From: Rhodococcoides kroppenstedtii
Lineage (GTDB): Bacteria; Actinomycetota; Actinomycetes; Mycobacteriales; Mycobacteriaceae
Direction: 5' to 3'
Length of the DNA stretch: 64,000 bases
Assembly (NCBI RefSeq): GCF_900111805.1
Contig: NZ_FOJN01000014.1
Span: 1-64,000 of the forward strand
Positions 31,170 through 39,543 of this stretch are shown piece by piece (the first letter of the stretch is position 1; every line of letters starts with the position of its first letter). Below the pieces are notes generated by a model. It saw nothing but the letters and a program-made list of their open reading frames with translations. It was not told the origin of the DNA and ran no database searches. Both the position numbers and the translations under genes were made by a program.

Positions 31170-31937
31170 TCAGACGCCGAACCGGCGGTGCCGCCGCGCG
31201 AAGTCCCGTAGCGCCCGCAGGAAGTCCACGCGCCGAAACTCCGGCCAGTAGGCCTCGGTGAACCAGATCTCCGAGTAGGCGCTCTGCCACAGCAGGAACC
31301 CCGACAGCCGTTGTTCGCCGGACGTCCGGATCACCAGGTCGGGATCGGGCTGGCCCGACGTGTAGAGGTGGGCATCGATGGCGTCGACGGTGATCGAGTC
31401 CACCAGCGACCGACCGCCCAGTCCGTCGTCGAGCTTCTCCGCGACGAGGGATCGAACGGCGTCGGTGATCTCCTGCCGTCCGCCGTACCCGACCGCGACG
31501 TTGACGTGGGTGCCCGACCGGCCGACGGTCCGCGCGGCGGCTTCCTGCAGCCGGCGCGCCGACTCGGGGGGCAGCAGATCGAGCGTGCCGACGATCTTGA
31601 CGCTCCAGTTCATCGACGGCCCGGAAATCTCCTCGACGACGTCGGTGATGATCTCGAGCAGCGAGTCGATCTCCTCCGGATCCCGACGCAGGTTTTCCGT
31701 CGAGAGGAGGTAGATGGTGGCCATGTCGATGCCGGCGAGGTCGCACCAGGTGAGCAGTTCCGCGATCTTCAGCGCACCCATGCGGTGGCCGTGACTGACG
31801 TCGGTGAAGCCGTTCTCGCGGGCCCAGCGGCGGTTGCCGTCGCACATGACCGCGATGTGCCGGGGATGCTGCGCGCCGTCGAGCTGTCGAACCAGACGAC
31901 GCTCGTACAGCGTGTACAGCAGACCTCGAGCTTTCAC
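31170..31937 (-). CDS. Short-chain (2Z,6E)-farnesyl diphosphate synthase-like cis-prenyltransferase
   Basis: A 255-residue cis-prenyltransferase. The catalytic Asp33 lies in HIAVMCDGNRRWARE, and later conserved segments are YLLSTENLRRDPEE, VGYGGRQEI and QPDPDLVIRTSGEQRLSGFL. The chromosomal position (next to hemolysin III and coaA genes) matches M. tuberculosis Rv1086, a Z-farnesyl diphosphate synthase that feeds decaprenyl phosphate. The GTG at 31937 follows AGGAG with 5-base spacing. An upstream GTG at 31949 and ATG-equivalent at 31973 lack this spacing. Chain length cannot be proven from sequence. Confidence 0.9.
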   Translation of the reverse strand: MKARGLLYTLYERRLVRQLDGAQHPRHIAVMCDGNRRWARENGFTDVSHGHRMGALKIAELLTWCDLAGIDMATIYLLSTENLRRDPEEIDSLLEIITDVVEEISGPSMNWSVKIVGTLDLLPPESARRLQEAAARTVGRSGTHVNVAVGYGGRQEITDAVRSLVAEKLDDGLGGRSLVDSITVDAIDAHLYTSGQPDPDLVIRTSGEQRLSGFLLWQSAYSEIWFTEAYWPEFRRVDFLRALRDFARRHRRFGV

Positions 31938-32085
31938 CCGACTCCTCACCGTCTTCGTCGACCTGGGGCACACGACCGAGGAATCACCCTACGCCCGTAC
32001 CGGATTCTTCTCGGCCTCCCCGGGTAGTCGGTCCGTCGAGAAGGAACACCGTCGACCGCCCCCGTCACCCGAGGAAGTGAGCCCC

Positions 32086-32520
32086 ATGACCGTCGTTCGC
32101 GACACCACTGCCGATGTCGATGCCGTGTGGTCGGTGCTGACCGACGGGTGGAGCTACGGCATGTGGGTCGTCGGCGCCTCCCGAATCCGCGCGGTCGATC
32201 CGCGATGGCCGCACATCGGGTCCCGGATCCACCATTCGTTCGGGCTCTGGCCGTTCGTGGTCGACGACGTGACGGTGGTGCGCCGCACGATCGACCGCCG
32301 GGAGCTGATCCTGGAGGCGCGGGCCCTGCCGGCAGGGCGGGCGGAGATCATCCTCCGACTGCACCCGACACCGACCGGGTGCCGGATCGAGATGATCGAA
32401 CACGCCGCCTCGGCGCCCTTCGATTGGGTACCCGATACCGTGCAACATCTCGCGGTGTACCCGCGCAACACCGAAGCCCTGCGTCGACTCGCCTTCCTCG
32501 CCGAACGCGCGACGCGGTGA
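32086..32520 (+). CDS. SRPBCC family protein (polyketide cyclase-like fold)
   Basis: A 144-residue START/Bet v1-like protein, beginning MTVVRDTTADVDAVWSVLTD, the typical first strand and helix of SRPBCC domains. It also shows GMWVVGASRIRAVDPRWP. The fold forms a hydrophobic pocket for lipids or polyketides. GAGGAAG about 10 bp upstream supports the ATG. Its last four bases overlap the GTG of the FAD oxidoreductase, so they are an operon and may act on the same hydrophobic substrate. Confidence 0.85.
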   Translation: MTVVRDTTADVDAVWSVLTDGWSYGMWVVGASRIRAVDPRWPHIGSRIHHSFGLWPFVVDDVTVVRRTIDRRELILEARALPAGRAEIILRLHPTPTGCRIEMIEHAASAPFDWVPDTVQHLAVYPRNTEALRRLAFLAERATR

Positions 32521-34115
32521 CCCCGGTCGTCACCGCCGACGCCCTCGTGATCGGCGCCGGCCACAACGGGCTGGTCGCGGCCGCGGCGCTCGCGGACGCC
32601 GGGTGGGACGTCGTCGTCCTGGAGGCGTCGTCGACACCGGGCGGCGCCATCCGCAGCGCCGAGCTGACGCCGGGCTACGTCAGCGACCTCTACAGCGCGT
32701 TCTATCCCCTGGGCGTCTCGTCGCCGGCGATGCTCGCGCTCGAACTCGACCGGGTCGGGCTGCGGTGGACGCACGCACCGCGCGCCTACGGGCACCCGCG
32801 CTCGCCCGACGACGAGGACGCGCCCGTCATCCATCACCGCCCGGAGGACACCGCGGCCATGCTGGCGCGGCACGATCCCCGCGACGGCGACGCGTGGATG
32901 CAGGTGGTCGAGCAGTGGAATCGGGTCCGCGACCCGCTGCTGCACTCGCTGTTCGGCAGCGCGTTCCCCCCGGTGCGCGGGGCGACCCAGCTGTTCCGGC
33001 GGCTCGGGACGGCGGAGACGCTGCGTTTCCTGCGCTTCGCTCTGCTGCCGGCTCGCGCCATGGCGCACGAGCTGTTCCACAGCGAGGCGGCGCGGTGCCT
33101 CCTGCTCGGCAACGCCATGCACGCCGACGTGCCCACGGACGCTCCGGCCAGTGGCATCCTCGGCTACCTGCTCACCATGCTCGCCCAGGACGTCGGCTAT
33201 CCCGTGCCGGTCGGCGGAGCCGGCGAGTTGGCGGCCGCCCTGGTACGCCGGGCCGAACGACCCGGCGCGCGGGTCGTGTACGACGCGCCGGTGGTGCGTG
33301 TCGACGTCTCCGGCGGGGTGGCGACGGGGGTGCGGACCGCGGGCGGCGAGCACTACCGTGCGCGGCGCGCCGTGATCGCCGACGTGTCGGCCCCAGCGCT
33401 CTACGGCTCGCTCCTCCCGCACGACGCGGTGCCCGCGCGTGTCCACCGCGACCTCGAGACGTTCGAGTGGGACACCCCCGTCGTCAAGGTCAACTACGCG
33501 CTCGACGCGCCGATCCCGTGGCGGTCGGCCAGCCTGAACGGCGCGGGCACGGTCCACGTCGGTGCCGACGACGACGGCCTGGTCCGGTGGAACGCCGACC
33601 TCGTGACCGGCCGGATTCCGGAGCGTCCCTTCATGCTGTTCGGGCAGATGACGACGGCCGATCCCACGCGCTCCCCGGCGGGCACCGAGAGCGCGTGGGC
33701 CTACACCCACCTGCCCCGCGGGGTCGTCGACGACGCGTCCGCAGACCTCCTGGCCGCGCGTGTGGACACCGTGCTGGAGGAGCACGCGCCGGGCTTCGCG
33801 GCGTCGATCGTCGGCAAGCACGTGCAACGCCCGTCGGACCTCACCCGCTCCGACGCCAACCTGTTCGGCGGCGCCGTCAACGGTGGCACGGCGCAGATCC
33901 AGCAGCAGCTCGTGTTCCGCCCAACGCCGGGCCTGGGGCGCGCCGAGACGCCGGTGCAGCGTCTGTACCTCGGGAGCGCGTCCGCGCATCCCGGCGGAGG
34001 CGTGTCCGGCGCTCCCGGCCTGTCCGCGGCGAAGGCCGCTCTGGCCGACTCCGGTCCGGTCGGCGCGGTTCGGCGGCGCGCCGTCGGGGCCCTGCTCGAC
34101 CTGGTGCTCCGGTGA
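32517..34115 (+). CDS. FAD-dependent oxidoreductase, phytoene desaturase-like
   Basis: A 532-residue flavoprotein of the CrtI/NAD(P)-binding amine-oxidase-like superfamily. The N-terminal dinucleotide fold is VIGAGHNGLVAAAALADAGW followed by VVVLEASSTPGGAIRS. A second family segment is GYPVPVGGAGELAAALVRRA. The C-terminal FAD motif is LYLGSASAHPGGGVSGAPGL, a hallmark of phytoene dehydrogenase-like proteins. The GTG start shares GTGA with the SRPBCC stop. No phytoene synthase is nearby, so a carotenoid role is unproven, although a prenyl diphosphate synthase lies divergently upstream. Confidence 0.88.
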   Translation: MTPVVTADALVIGAGHNGLVAAAALADAGWDVVVLEASSTPGGAIRSAELTPGYVSDLYSAFYPLGVSSPAMLALELDRVGLRWTHAPRAYGHPRSPDDEDAPVIHHRPEDTAAMLARHDPRDGDAWMQVVEQWNRVRDPLLHSLFGSAFPPVRGATQLFRRLGTAETLRFLRFALLPARAMAHELFHSEAARCLLLGNAMHADVPTDAPASGILGYLLTMLAQDVGYPVPVGGAGELAAALVRRAERPGARVVYDAPVVRVDVSGGVATGVRTAGGEHYRARRAVIADVSAPALYGSLLPHDAVPARVHRDLETFEWDTPVVKVNYALDAPIPWRSASLNGAGTVHVGADDDGLVRWNADLVTGRIPERPFMLFGQMTTADPTRSPAGTESAWAYTHLPRGVVDDASADLLAARVDTVLEEHAPGFAASIVGKHVQRPSDLTRSDANLFGGAVNGGTAQIQQQLVFRPTPGLGRAETPVQRLYLGSASAHPGGGVSGAPGLSAAKAALADSGPVGAVRRRAVGALLDLVLR

Positions 34116-34143
34116 GCGGAGACACGGCCAGGCCTCGCGAAGT

Positions 34144-34155
34144 TACGCTAGCGTA
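34144..34155. promoter_or_regulatory. Palindrome TACGCTAGCGTA at the hemolysin III promoter
   Basis: A perfect 12-bp palindrome ending 5 bp before the GTG at 34161. A -10-like TAGCGT (34149-34154) lies inside it with a 6-base spacer to the GTG, so a bound repressor would block a leaderless promoter. Confidence 0.5.
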
Positions 34156-34160
34156 GGTTC

Positions 34161-34829
34161 GTGACTGCTTTCGGGATCGACGAGCTGCCGGTCAAGCCCC
34201 GCATGCGGGGCTGGATCCACCTCTACGCCTTCGGCGTCTCCGTGATCTGCGGAATCGTGTTGGTCTCGGTGGCCCTCGCCGCGGGACCCCCCGGCGCGGG
34301 CCCGGCCGTGGCCGTCTACGCCCTCGCCACGTGCGGGCTGTTCGGCACCAGCGCCACCTATCACCGCGTGCAGTGGGCGAGGCCGCGGAGCCGCGTGTGG
34401 ATGAAGCGCGCCGACCACTCGATGATCTTCCTGTTCATCGCCGGGAGCTACACGCCGTTCGCCGTCCTCGGCCTCCCCTGGTCGACCGGCAAGGTGCTGC
34501 TGATCGTGGTGTGGGCCGGCGCCGTCGCCGGCGTCGCCCTCAAGATGATCTGGCCCGCGGCGCCGCGGTGGCTCGGCGTCCCGCTCTACCTCCTGCTCGG
34601 CTGGGCGATCGTGCCCGTCGCCGGCACCCTGACCGACGCCGTCGGGATCGCGCCGATGGCCCTACTGCTGGCCGGCGGCATCTTCTACAGCGTCGGCGGC
34701 ATCCTGTACGCCACCAAGTGGCCGGACCCCTGGCCCACCACCTTCGGTCACCACGAGTTCTTCCACGCCGCGACGGTGATCGCGGCGATCTGCCACTACG
34801 TCGCGGTGTGGTTGGTCCTGCTGCGCTGA
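34161..34829 (+). CDS. Hemolysin III family membrane protein (PAQR/YqfA-like)
   Basis: A 222-residue protein with about seven TM helices of the HlyIII/PAQR superfamily. The candidate metal-binding residues are present: YHRVQW after the second helix, MKRADHSMIFLFIAGSYTPF in the middle, and GHHEFFHAATVIAAICHY at the end. Family members resemble zinc-dependent ceramidase-like PAQR receptors; bacterial roles are unclear. The gene sits where Rv1085c lies in M. tuberculosis. It converges on the thioredoxin-domain gene with 6 bp between them. Confidence 0.92.
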   Translation: MTAFGIDELPVKPRMRGWIHLYAFGVSVICGIVLVSVALAAGPPGAGPAVAVYALATCGLFGTSATYHRVQWARPRSRVWMKRADHSMIFLFIAGSYTPFAVLGLPWSTGKVLLIVVWAGAVAGVALKMIWPAAPRWLGVPLYLLLGWAIVPVAGTLTDAVGIAPMALLLAGGIFYSVGGILYATKWPDPWPTTFGHHEFFHAATVIAAICHYVAVWLVLLR

Positions 34830-34835
34830 CGGGAA

Positions 34836-36851
34836 TCAGGCGCCGAGCGCGGCGGTGAGGTCCGCCTCCTCGGTGACCGGCCGGTCGCAGACGAAGCCGC
34901 GGCAGACGTAGGCGGTGTCGCGGCCGTCGACGGTCGGACGGTCCGCGAGCAGCGGCGTGGACTCCGGGCTGCCCGCCACCACCACCGTGCCGCCGGGAGC
35001 CTGCTGTCGGGCGAGGGCCGCCAGCGTCGAGCTCGGGGCGGTCGTCGCGACCGCCACCTGCAGCGGCCCCGCCACGGCCGCCTCGGCCACCGCGAGCCAG
35101 TGCCCGGCCGACCGCGGAGCCCGTTCGAGCAGGATCGACGCGCGGGCCAGGGACAGGTCCGCCGCCTCGCAGTACCGGGACGCTCGCTCGGGATCGGTCA
35201 GCGCGGACACCGTCAGCAGGGCCTCGGTGACGAGGGCCGCACCGGACGGCGTCGCCCCGTCGAGCGGATCCGACGGCCGGGTCACCAACTGCTCCGCGTC
35301 GTCGGCGGTGTCGAACCACGCGCCGGGCCGCTCCCGGTCGGCGAAGTGCGCCAGCGCCGTGTCGAGGACGTCCTGCGCGGCCGTCAGCCAGCGTCGCTCA
35401 CCGGTGGCCTGGTGCAGCGCGGCCAGCGCCGTCGCCAGCGCCCCGTGGTCCTCGAGGACTGCCGCGGCGGCACCGACCTCGCCGCCCAGCGAGGCGCGGC
35501 GGAGCCGGCCGTCGACCACGTGACGCGAGACCAACGTCTCCGCGCACCGCGCCGCCGCCTCGACCCACGTCCACTCCCCCAGCGCCGCACCACCTTCCGC
35601 GAGCGCGGTGACGGCGAAGGCGTTCCAGGCGGTGACCACCTTGTCGTCGCGGCCCGGCTGCGGACGCGTCGCGCGGACGGCCGCCAGGCGTCCACGCACG
35701 TCGTCGAACCACGCGACGTCGGCCGGATCGGCACGCAGTTGCAGAACCGACGTGCCGTGCTCGAAGGTTCCGTTGTCCGTCACCCCGAACAGCTCGGCGG
35801 CCGCCGCACCGTCGGCATCGCCGAGCGCGTCCCGCAGCTGCGCCGGCGTCCACACGTAGGTGAGGCCCTCGACGCCGTCGGTGTCGGCGTCGAGCGCCGA
35901 CGCGAAGCACCCGTCGTCGGTTCCGAGATCGCGAATCAGGAAGTCCGCCGTCTCCACCGCGGCGCGGGCCGCGAGGGCGTCGCCGCGTCGGGCCGCGTGG
36001 GCGAGGACGCGCAGCAGCAACCCGTTGTCGTAGAGCATCTTCTCGAAGTGGGGAACCACCCAGTCCGCGTCGACGCAGTAGCGGGCGAATCCGCCCGCGA
36101 GCTGGTCGTACAACCCGCCGCGCACCATCGCCGCCAGGGTGCGGTCGAGCGTGGCCTCCGCCGCGTCCGATCCCGTCCGTTCGACGTGCCGAAGCAGCGC
36201 CTCCGCCAGGGCCGACGGCGGAAACTTCGGCGCCGGGCCGAACCCGCCACGCTCGGTGTCCTCGGCGGTGAGAACCCCGGCGACGGCGTGATCGAGCAGC
36301 GCGGCGTCCACGGCGCGCTCACCCATCGGCACGCCGGTCGATCCGCGCCGCAGTTCGGCCACGATCGAGGCGGACGCGGTGGTCACCTCGTCACGGCGGG
36401 TCACCCAGGTGTCGGTGATCGCGGTGAGCAGCTGCGGGAAGGACGGCATGCCCTGCCGGGGCGTCGGCGGGAAGTACGTCCCGCAGTAGAAGGGCTCGCC
36501 GTCCGGGGTCAGGAACACGGTCATGGGCCACCCGCCCTGACCGGTCATCGCGACCGTCGCGTTCATGTACACCGCGTCGAGGTCGGGCCGCTCCTCGCGG
36601 TCGACCTTGATGCAGACGAAGTGCTCGTTCATCAGGGCCGCCGTCGCCTCGTCCTCGAAGGACTCGTGGGCCATCACGTGACACCAATGGCAGGCGGAGT
36701 AGCCGATCGAGAGCAACACCGGCACGTCCCGCTCGCGTGCCCACGCCAGGGCGTCGTCGGTCCATTGCTGCCAGTGCACCGGATTGTCCGCGTGCTGGCG
36801 GAGGTAGGGACTGGTCGACTCGGTCAGCGTGTTGCGCGCGCGGGGATCCAC
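34836..36851 (-). CDS. Thioredoxin domain-containing protein (DUF255/YyaL family)
   Basis: A 671-residue protein with an N-terminal thioredoxin-like domain. The CHWC active site (Cys54, Cys57) lies in GYSACHWCHVMAHESFED, and VDREERPDLDAVYM follows. The remaining 500 residues form an (alpha/alpha) toroid like N-acylglucosamine 2-epimerases (GGLYDQLAGGFARYCVD, PHFEKMLYDNGLLL, DDKVVTAWNAFAV). The family is widespread, with no settled reaction. The C terminus has a CRGFVC pair. I chose GTG 36851 because homologues start a few residues before NTL; GTG 36878 is possible. It matches Rv1084. Confidence 0.9.
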   Translation of the reverse strand: MDPRARNTLTESTSPYLRQHADNPVHWQQWTDDALAWARERDVPVLLSIGYSACHWCHVMAHESFEDEATAALMNEHFVCIKVDREERPDLDAVYMNATVAMTGQGGWPMTVFLTPDGEPFYCGTYFPPTPRQGMPSFPQLLTAITDTWVTRRDEVTTASASIVAELRRGSTGVPMGERAVDAALLDHAVAGVLTAEDTERGGFGPAPKFPPSALAEALLRHVERTGSDAAEATLDRTLAAMVRGGLYDQLAGGFARYCVDADWVVPHFEKMLYDNGLLLRVLAHAARRGDALAARAAVETADFLIRDLGTDDGCFASALDADTDGVEGLTYVWTPAQLRDALGDADGAAAAELFGVTDNGTFEHGTSVLQLRADPADVAWFDDVRGRLAAVRATRPQPGRDDKVVTAWNAFAVTALAEGGAALGEWTWVEAAARCAETLVSRHVVDGRLRRASLGGEVGAAAAVLEDHGALATALAALHQATGERRWLTAAQDVLDTALAHFADRERPGAWFDTADDAEQLVTRPSDPLDGATPSGAALVTEALLTVSALTDPERASRYCEAADLSLARASILLERAPRSAGHWLAVAEAAVAGPLQVAVATTAPSSTLAALARQQAPGGTVVVAGSPESTPLLADRPTVDGRDTAYVCRGFVCDRPVTEEADLTAALGA

Positions 36852-36889
36852 GCCGGAGACGTTCCCCCGTGCGGACACCTCGAACCCGG

Positions 36890-37135
36890 TCAGCCGCGCG
36901 GATCGGGGCCGATGCCGCCGCGGTCGGTGCCCTCGTCGGCCGCCTGGTCGGGGGTCGGATCGGACGGCTCGAACGACGACGGCAGCTTCTTCATGTGCCC
37001 GTTCATCGACCGCACGAGCAGCGCCGTGCCCACCAGGAGCAGGGCGATGATCACGAGGCCGACGGGCGACGCCTTGCCGAACTCCGGTCCCGTGGTGTTC
37101 TGGGCCAGGATCGCGAACCCCAGAGCGGTGGTCAC
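36890..37135 (-). CDS. Small single-span membrane protein (Rv1083-like)
   Basis: An 81-residue protein with one TM helix ([20 protein letters not shown], about residues 25-44) and a polar, acidic C terminus ([18 protein letters not shown]). The N-terminal segment [11 protein letters not shown] is also hydrophobic. The GTG start overlaps the mca stop by 4 bp, so it is coupled to mca. In M. tuberculosis a similar small gene, Rv1083, follows mca. Function is unknown. Confidence 0.8.
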   Translation of the reverse strand: MTTALGFAILAQNTTGPEFGKASPVGLVIIALLLVGTALLVRSMNGHMKKLPSSFEPSDPTPDQAADEGTDRGGIGPDPRG

Positions 37136-38004
37136 GACGCGCCCTCGATCCCGGCGAAGAGGTCGTTCTCGGGCAGGGAGGTCCGCACTCGCGTCCGCGC
37201 GAGCTCGTACTCCTCCGTCGGCCAGAGCTTGCGCTGCAGTTCGGTGGGGACGGCGAAGAACCGGCCGTTGGGGTCGATCTGCGTCCGATGTGCGCGCAGC
37301 GCGTCGTCCCGGGCGTCGAAGAAGTCCGCGCATTCGACCTGGGTGGTGACCCGGCCCATGATCTCGTCGCGGTCCTTCGACCACTGCTCGAGCCACTCGG
37401 CGAACGGGCTCTCCTCCCCGCGGGCGAGCAGTTCGTCGTGGAAGAGCTGCATGCGCTGACGGATGAACCCGTGCGAGTAGTAGAGCTTCGAGACCTCCCA
37501 CGCCGGGCCGGCGTCCGGGAACTGCTCGGGATCGGCGGCGGCCTCGTACGCCGCGACCGAGACCTCGTGGCACCGGATGTGATCGGGGTGCGGGTACCCA
37601 CCCTTCTCGTCGTAGGTGGTCATCACGTGCGGGCGGAACTCGCGAACGACCCTCACCAGAGCTTCCGTCGACACCTCGAGCGGGACCAGGGCGAAGCAGT
37701 CCTCGGGAAGCGGCGGCAGCGGGTCACCCTCGGGCAACCCGGAATCGACGAAGCCGAGCCAGGTCTGCTGCACCCCGAGAACGGCGGCGGCCTCGGCCAT
37801 CTCCTCGCGGCGCACCTCCGGGAGTCGCTCGCGGACACCCGGGATGTCCATCGCGGGGTTGAGAATGTCGCCGCGCTCACCGCCGGTGAGCGTCACCACC
37901 AGCACCTCGTGTCCCTCGGCCGCGTACCGCGCCATCGTGGCCGCACCCTTGCTGGACTCGTCGTCCGGATGCGCGTGCACTGCCATCAATCGCAGTCCGC
38001 TCAC
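37132..38004 (-). CDS. mca: Mycothiol S-conjugate amidase
   Basis: Mca cleaves mycothiol S-conjugates of electrophiles to a mercapturic acid and GlcN-Ins, detoxifying drugs and metabolites. The 290-residue PIG-L/LmbE-fold zinc enzyme has the AHPDDE motif at residues 11-16 ([11 protein letters not shown]) and the later [19 protein letters not shown] and [18 protein letters not shown] are typical of Mca rather than MshB. The GTG start at 38004 matches the family N terminus. Its presence implies mycothiol metabolism. It is divergent from the DUF4307 gene as in M. tuberculosis (Rv1082/Rv1081c). Confidence 0.96.
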   Translation of the reverse strand: MSGLRLMAVHAHPDDESSKGAATMARYAAEGHEVLVVTLTGGERGDILNPAMDIPGVRERLPEVRREEMAEAAAVLGVQQTWLGFVDSGLPEGDPLPPLPEDCFALVPLEVSTEALVRVVREFRPHVMTTYDEKGGYPHPDHIRCHEVSVAAYEAAADPEQFPDAGPAWEVSKLYYSHGFIRQRMQLFHDELLARGEESPFAEWLEQWSKDRDEIMGRVTTQVECADFFDARDDALRAHRTQIDPNGRFFAVPTELQRKLWPTEEYELARTRVRTSLPENDLFAGIEGAS

Positions 38005-38106
38005 GTCAGCTCTCTTTCGCACGATGGTTCGTCCGTGCCCCGACCGGCGCACACTCCGATTGTCCCACTTCCCCACCTCCGGATTCGTCCGGGGCGCGGG
38101 GGCCGG

Positions 38107-38112
38107 TAGGTT
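38107..38112 (+). promoter_or_regulatory. Predicted -10 element, leaderless promoter of the DUF4307 gene
   Basis: TAGGTT with an 8-base spacer to the ATG at 38121; no Shine-Dalgarno sequence is visible. Confidence 0.45.
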
Positions 38113-38120
38113 CGTCGTCG

Positions 38121-38561
38121 ATGAGCACCACGCCCCCGACCGGTCGAGCCCTTCCCGAGGGTCGGTACCCCGAGGACCGCGGCCGCACACCGTCGCGGGT
38201 GCTCGCGGTGACGCTGACCCTGCTGGTCGTCGCCCTCGGCGTCGGGATCGCCTACCTCGGCTACACGAAATTCACGACGCCCGACGTCGACGGCACCCTG
38301 GTGTCCTTCGAGATCGTGTCCGACGATCGGGTGGACGTGCGCCTGTCGGTCACCCGCGACGACCCGTCGGAGCCCGCCGTCTGCATCGTGCGATCCCGTT
38401 CGCGCGACGGCTCCGAGACCGGGCGGCGCGAGGTTCTGATCCCGGCGTCGCCGAACGGCACCGAGGACATCCGCACGGAGGTGATCACGTCGGCCCCGCC
38501 CGGGCTCGCCGACCTGTACGGATGCAGCCTGACGGTGCCGGAGTACCTCACCCGCGGGTGA
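38121..38561 (+). CDS. DUF4307 membrane protein
   Basis: A 146-residue protein with a short cytosolic N terminus ([15 protein letters not shown]), one TM helix ([20 protein letters not shown], residues 27-46) and an extracytoplasmic beta-rich domain. Two Cys residues there (AVCIVRS and [10 protein letters not shown]) could form a disulfide. This matches the DUF4307 family, whose gene lies between mca and greA in mycobacteria (Rv1081c). Function is unknown. Confidence 0.88.
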   Translation: MSTTPPTGRALPEGRYPEDRGRTPSRVLAVTLTLLVVALGVGIAYLGYTKFTTPDVDGTLVSFEIVSDDRVDVRLSVTRDDPSEPAVCIVRSRSRDGSETGRREVLIPASPNGTEDIRTEVITSAPPGLADLYGCSLTVPEYLTRG

Positions 38562-38615
38562 CGACGACGCGACGGTCCGGTGTCCGACGACGGAACTCCC
38601 GGGTCCGATTCGTGG

Positions 38616-38621
38616 TAGGTT
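38616..38621 (+). promoter_or_regulatory. Predicted -10 element of greA
   Basis: TAGGTT; transcription would start near 38628, right at the first leader hairpin, giving a 5' leader of about 210 bases before the greA ATG. Confidence 0.4.
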
Positions 38622-38628
38622 CGTTTCG

Positions 38629-38655
38629 TACACGGCTCACGGGTTGAGCCGTGTA
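38629..38655 (+). promoter_or_regulatory. 5'-terminal hairpin of the greA leader
   Basis: TACACGGCTCA and TGAGCCGTGTA form a perfect 11-bp inverted repeat around CGGGT. It is placed at the predicted transcription start, where it could stabilise the RNA or serve as an operator. Confidence 0.5.
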
Positions 38656-38734
38656 TTGCTGCATAGACGGGTCCCACCGCCACCGTCCTCGACAGACCGG
38701 GGACGGCCGACCGGACCGGACGGGCCCGTCACCA

Positions 38735-38764
38735 CGAGCCCGCGCGACGCGCGGGCTCGCTTTT
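38735..38764 (+). terminator. Intrinsic terminator-like hairpin inside the greA leader
   Basis: CGAGCCCGCG and CGCGGGCTCG form a 10-bp stem with a 5-base loop, followed at once by CTTTT. It lies 78 bases before greA and would end transcription early unless read through, suggesting attenuation or a short leader RNA. Confidence 0.6.
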
Positions 38765-38841
38765 CACGTGTGGGCGGTCCTCGGCCGCCGACGCCGTCCC
38801 GGCGCCGGCCGACACCGTCTGACAACGAAGGAGTGATCGAG

Positions 38842-39336
38842 ATGAGCGAGACCCAGGTGACCTGGCTGACCCAGGAGTCGCACGACAGGCTCAAGGGCGA
38901 ACTCGACCAGCTCATCGCCAACCGGCCGGTCATCGCCGCCGAGATCAACGAGCGTCGCGAGGAAGGCGACCTCAAGGAGAACGGTGGCTACCACGCCGCG
39001 CGCGAGGAGCAGGGTCAGCAGGAGGCGCGCATCCGCCAGCTGCAGGAGCTGCTCAACAACGCGAAGGTCGGCGAGGCGCCCACGCGGTCCGGCGTGGCCC
39101 TTCCCGGTTCCGTGGTGAAGGTCTTCTACGACGGCGACGAGTCGGACACCGAGACCTTCCTCATCGCCACGCGCGAGGAGGGCGCCCGTGACGGCAAGCT
39201 CGAGGTCTACTCCCCCAACTCCCCCCTCGGCGGCGCCTTGATCGACGCCACCGTCGGTGACACCCGCGAGTACACGCTGCCCAACGGCAAGACCATGAAG
39301 GTCACGCTCGTCAGCGCCGAGCCCTACCACTCCTGA
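38842..39336 (+). CDS. greA: Transcription elongation factor GreA
   Basis: GreA rescues backtracked RNA polymerase by stimulating cleavage of the nascent RNA 3' end. The 164-residue protein has the N-terminal coiled coil, with the acidic catalytic tip in [18 protein letters not shown], and the C-terminal FKBP-like domain ([38 protein letters not shown]). An AAGGAG lies upstream of the ATG. The long structured leader is unusual for this window, where most genes have short or no leaders. A strong terminator follows. Confidence 0.97.
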   Translation: MSETQVTWLTQESHDRLKGELDQLIANRPVIAAEINERREEGDLKENGGYHAAREEQGQQEARIRQLQELLNNAKVGEAPTRSGVALPGSVVKVFYDGDESDTETFLIATREEGARDGKLEVYSPNSPLGGALIDATVGDTREYTLPNGKTMKVTLVSAEPYHS

Positions 39337-39359
39337 GCCCCACCCGATCGAGCGCCTCA

Positions 39360-39390
39360 CCGGCCCCGTGTCCGTCGGACACGGGGCCGG
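39360..39390 (+). terminator. Terminator after greA
   Basis: CCGGCCCCGTGTCC and GGACACGGGGCCGG form a perfect 14-bp stem with a 3-base loop, 24 bases after the greA stop. A second short hairpin with TTTT follows near 39400-39415. Confidence 0.75.
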
Positions 39391-39543
39391 TTCGCGTTCC
39401 CGGGGTTTTCCCGGGCATCGGGTCCATCCTGGCCGCACACCGCCGAACGACGACGGTCCGGTTGTGACGAGTCACGAGTCGCCCGGGCGGTGTAACGCTC
39501 GGTGACCGCCGAAGCGATGCGATCTGTGGAGGTGCGACAACAC

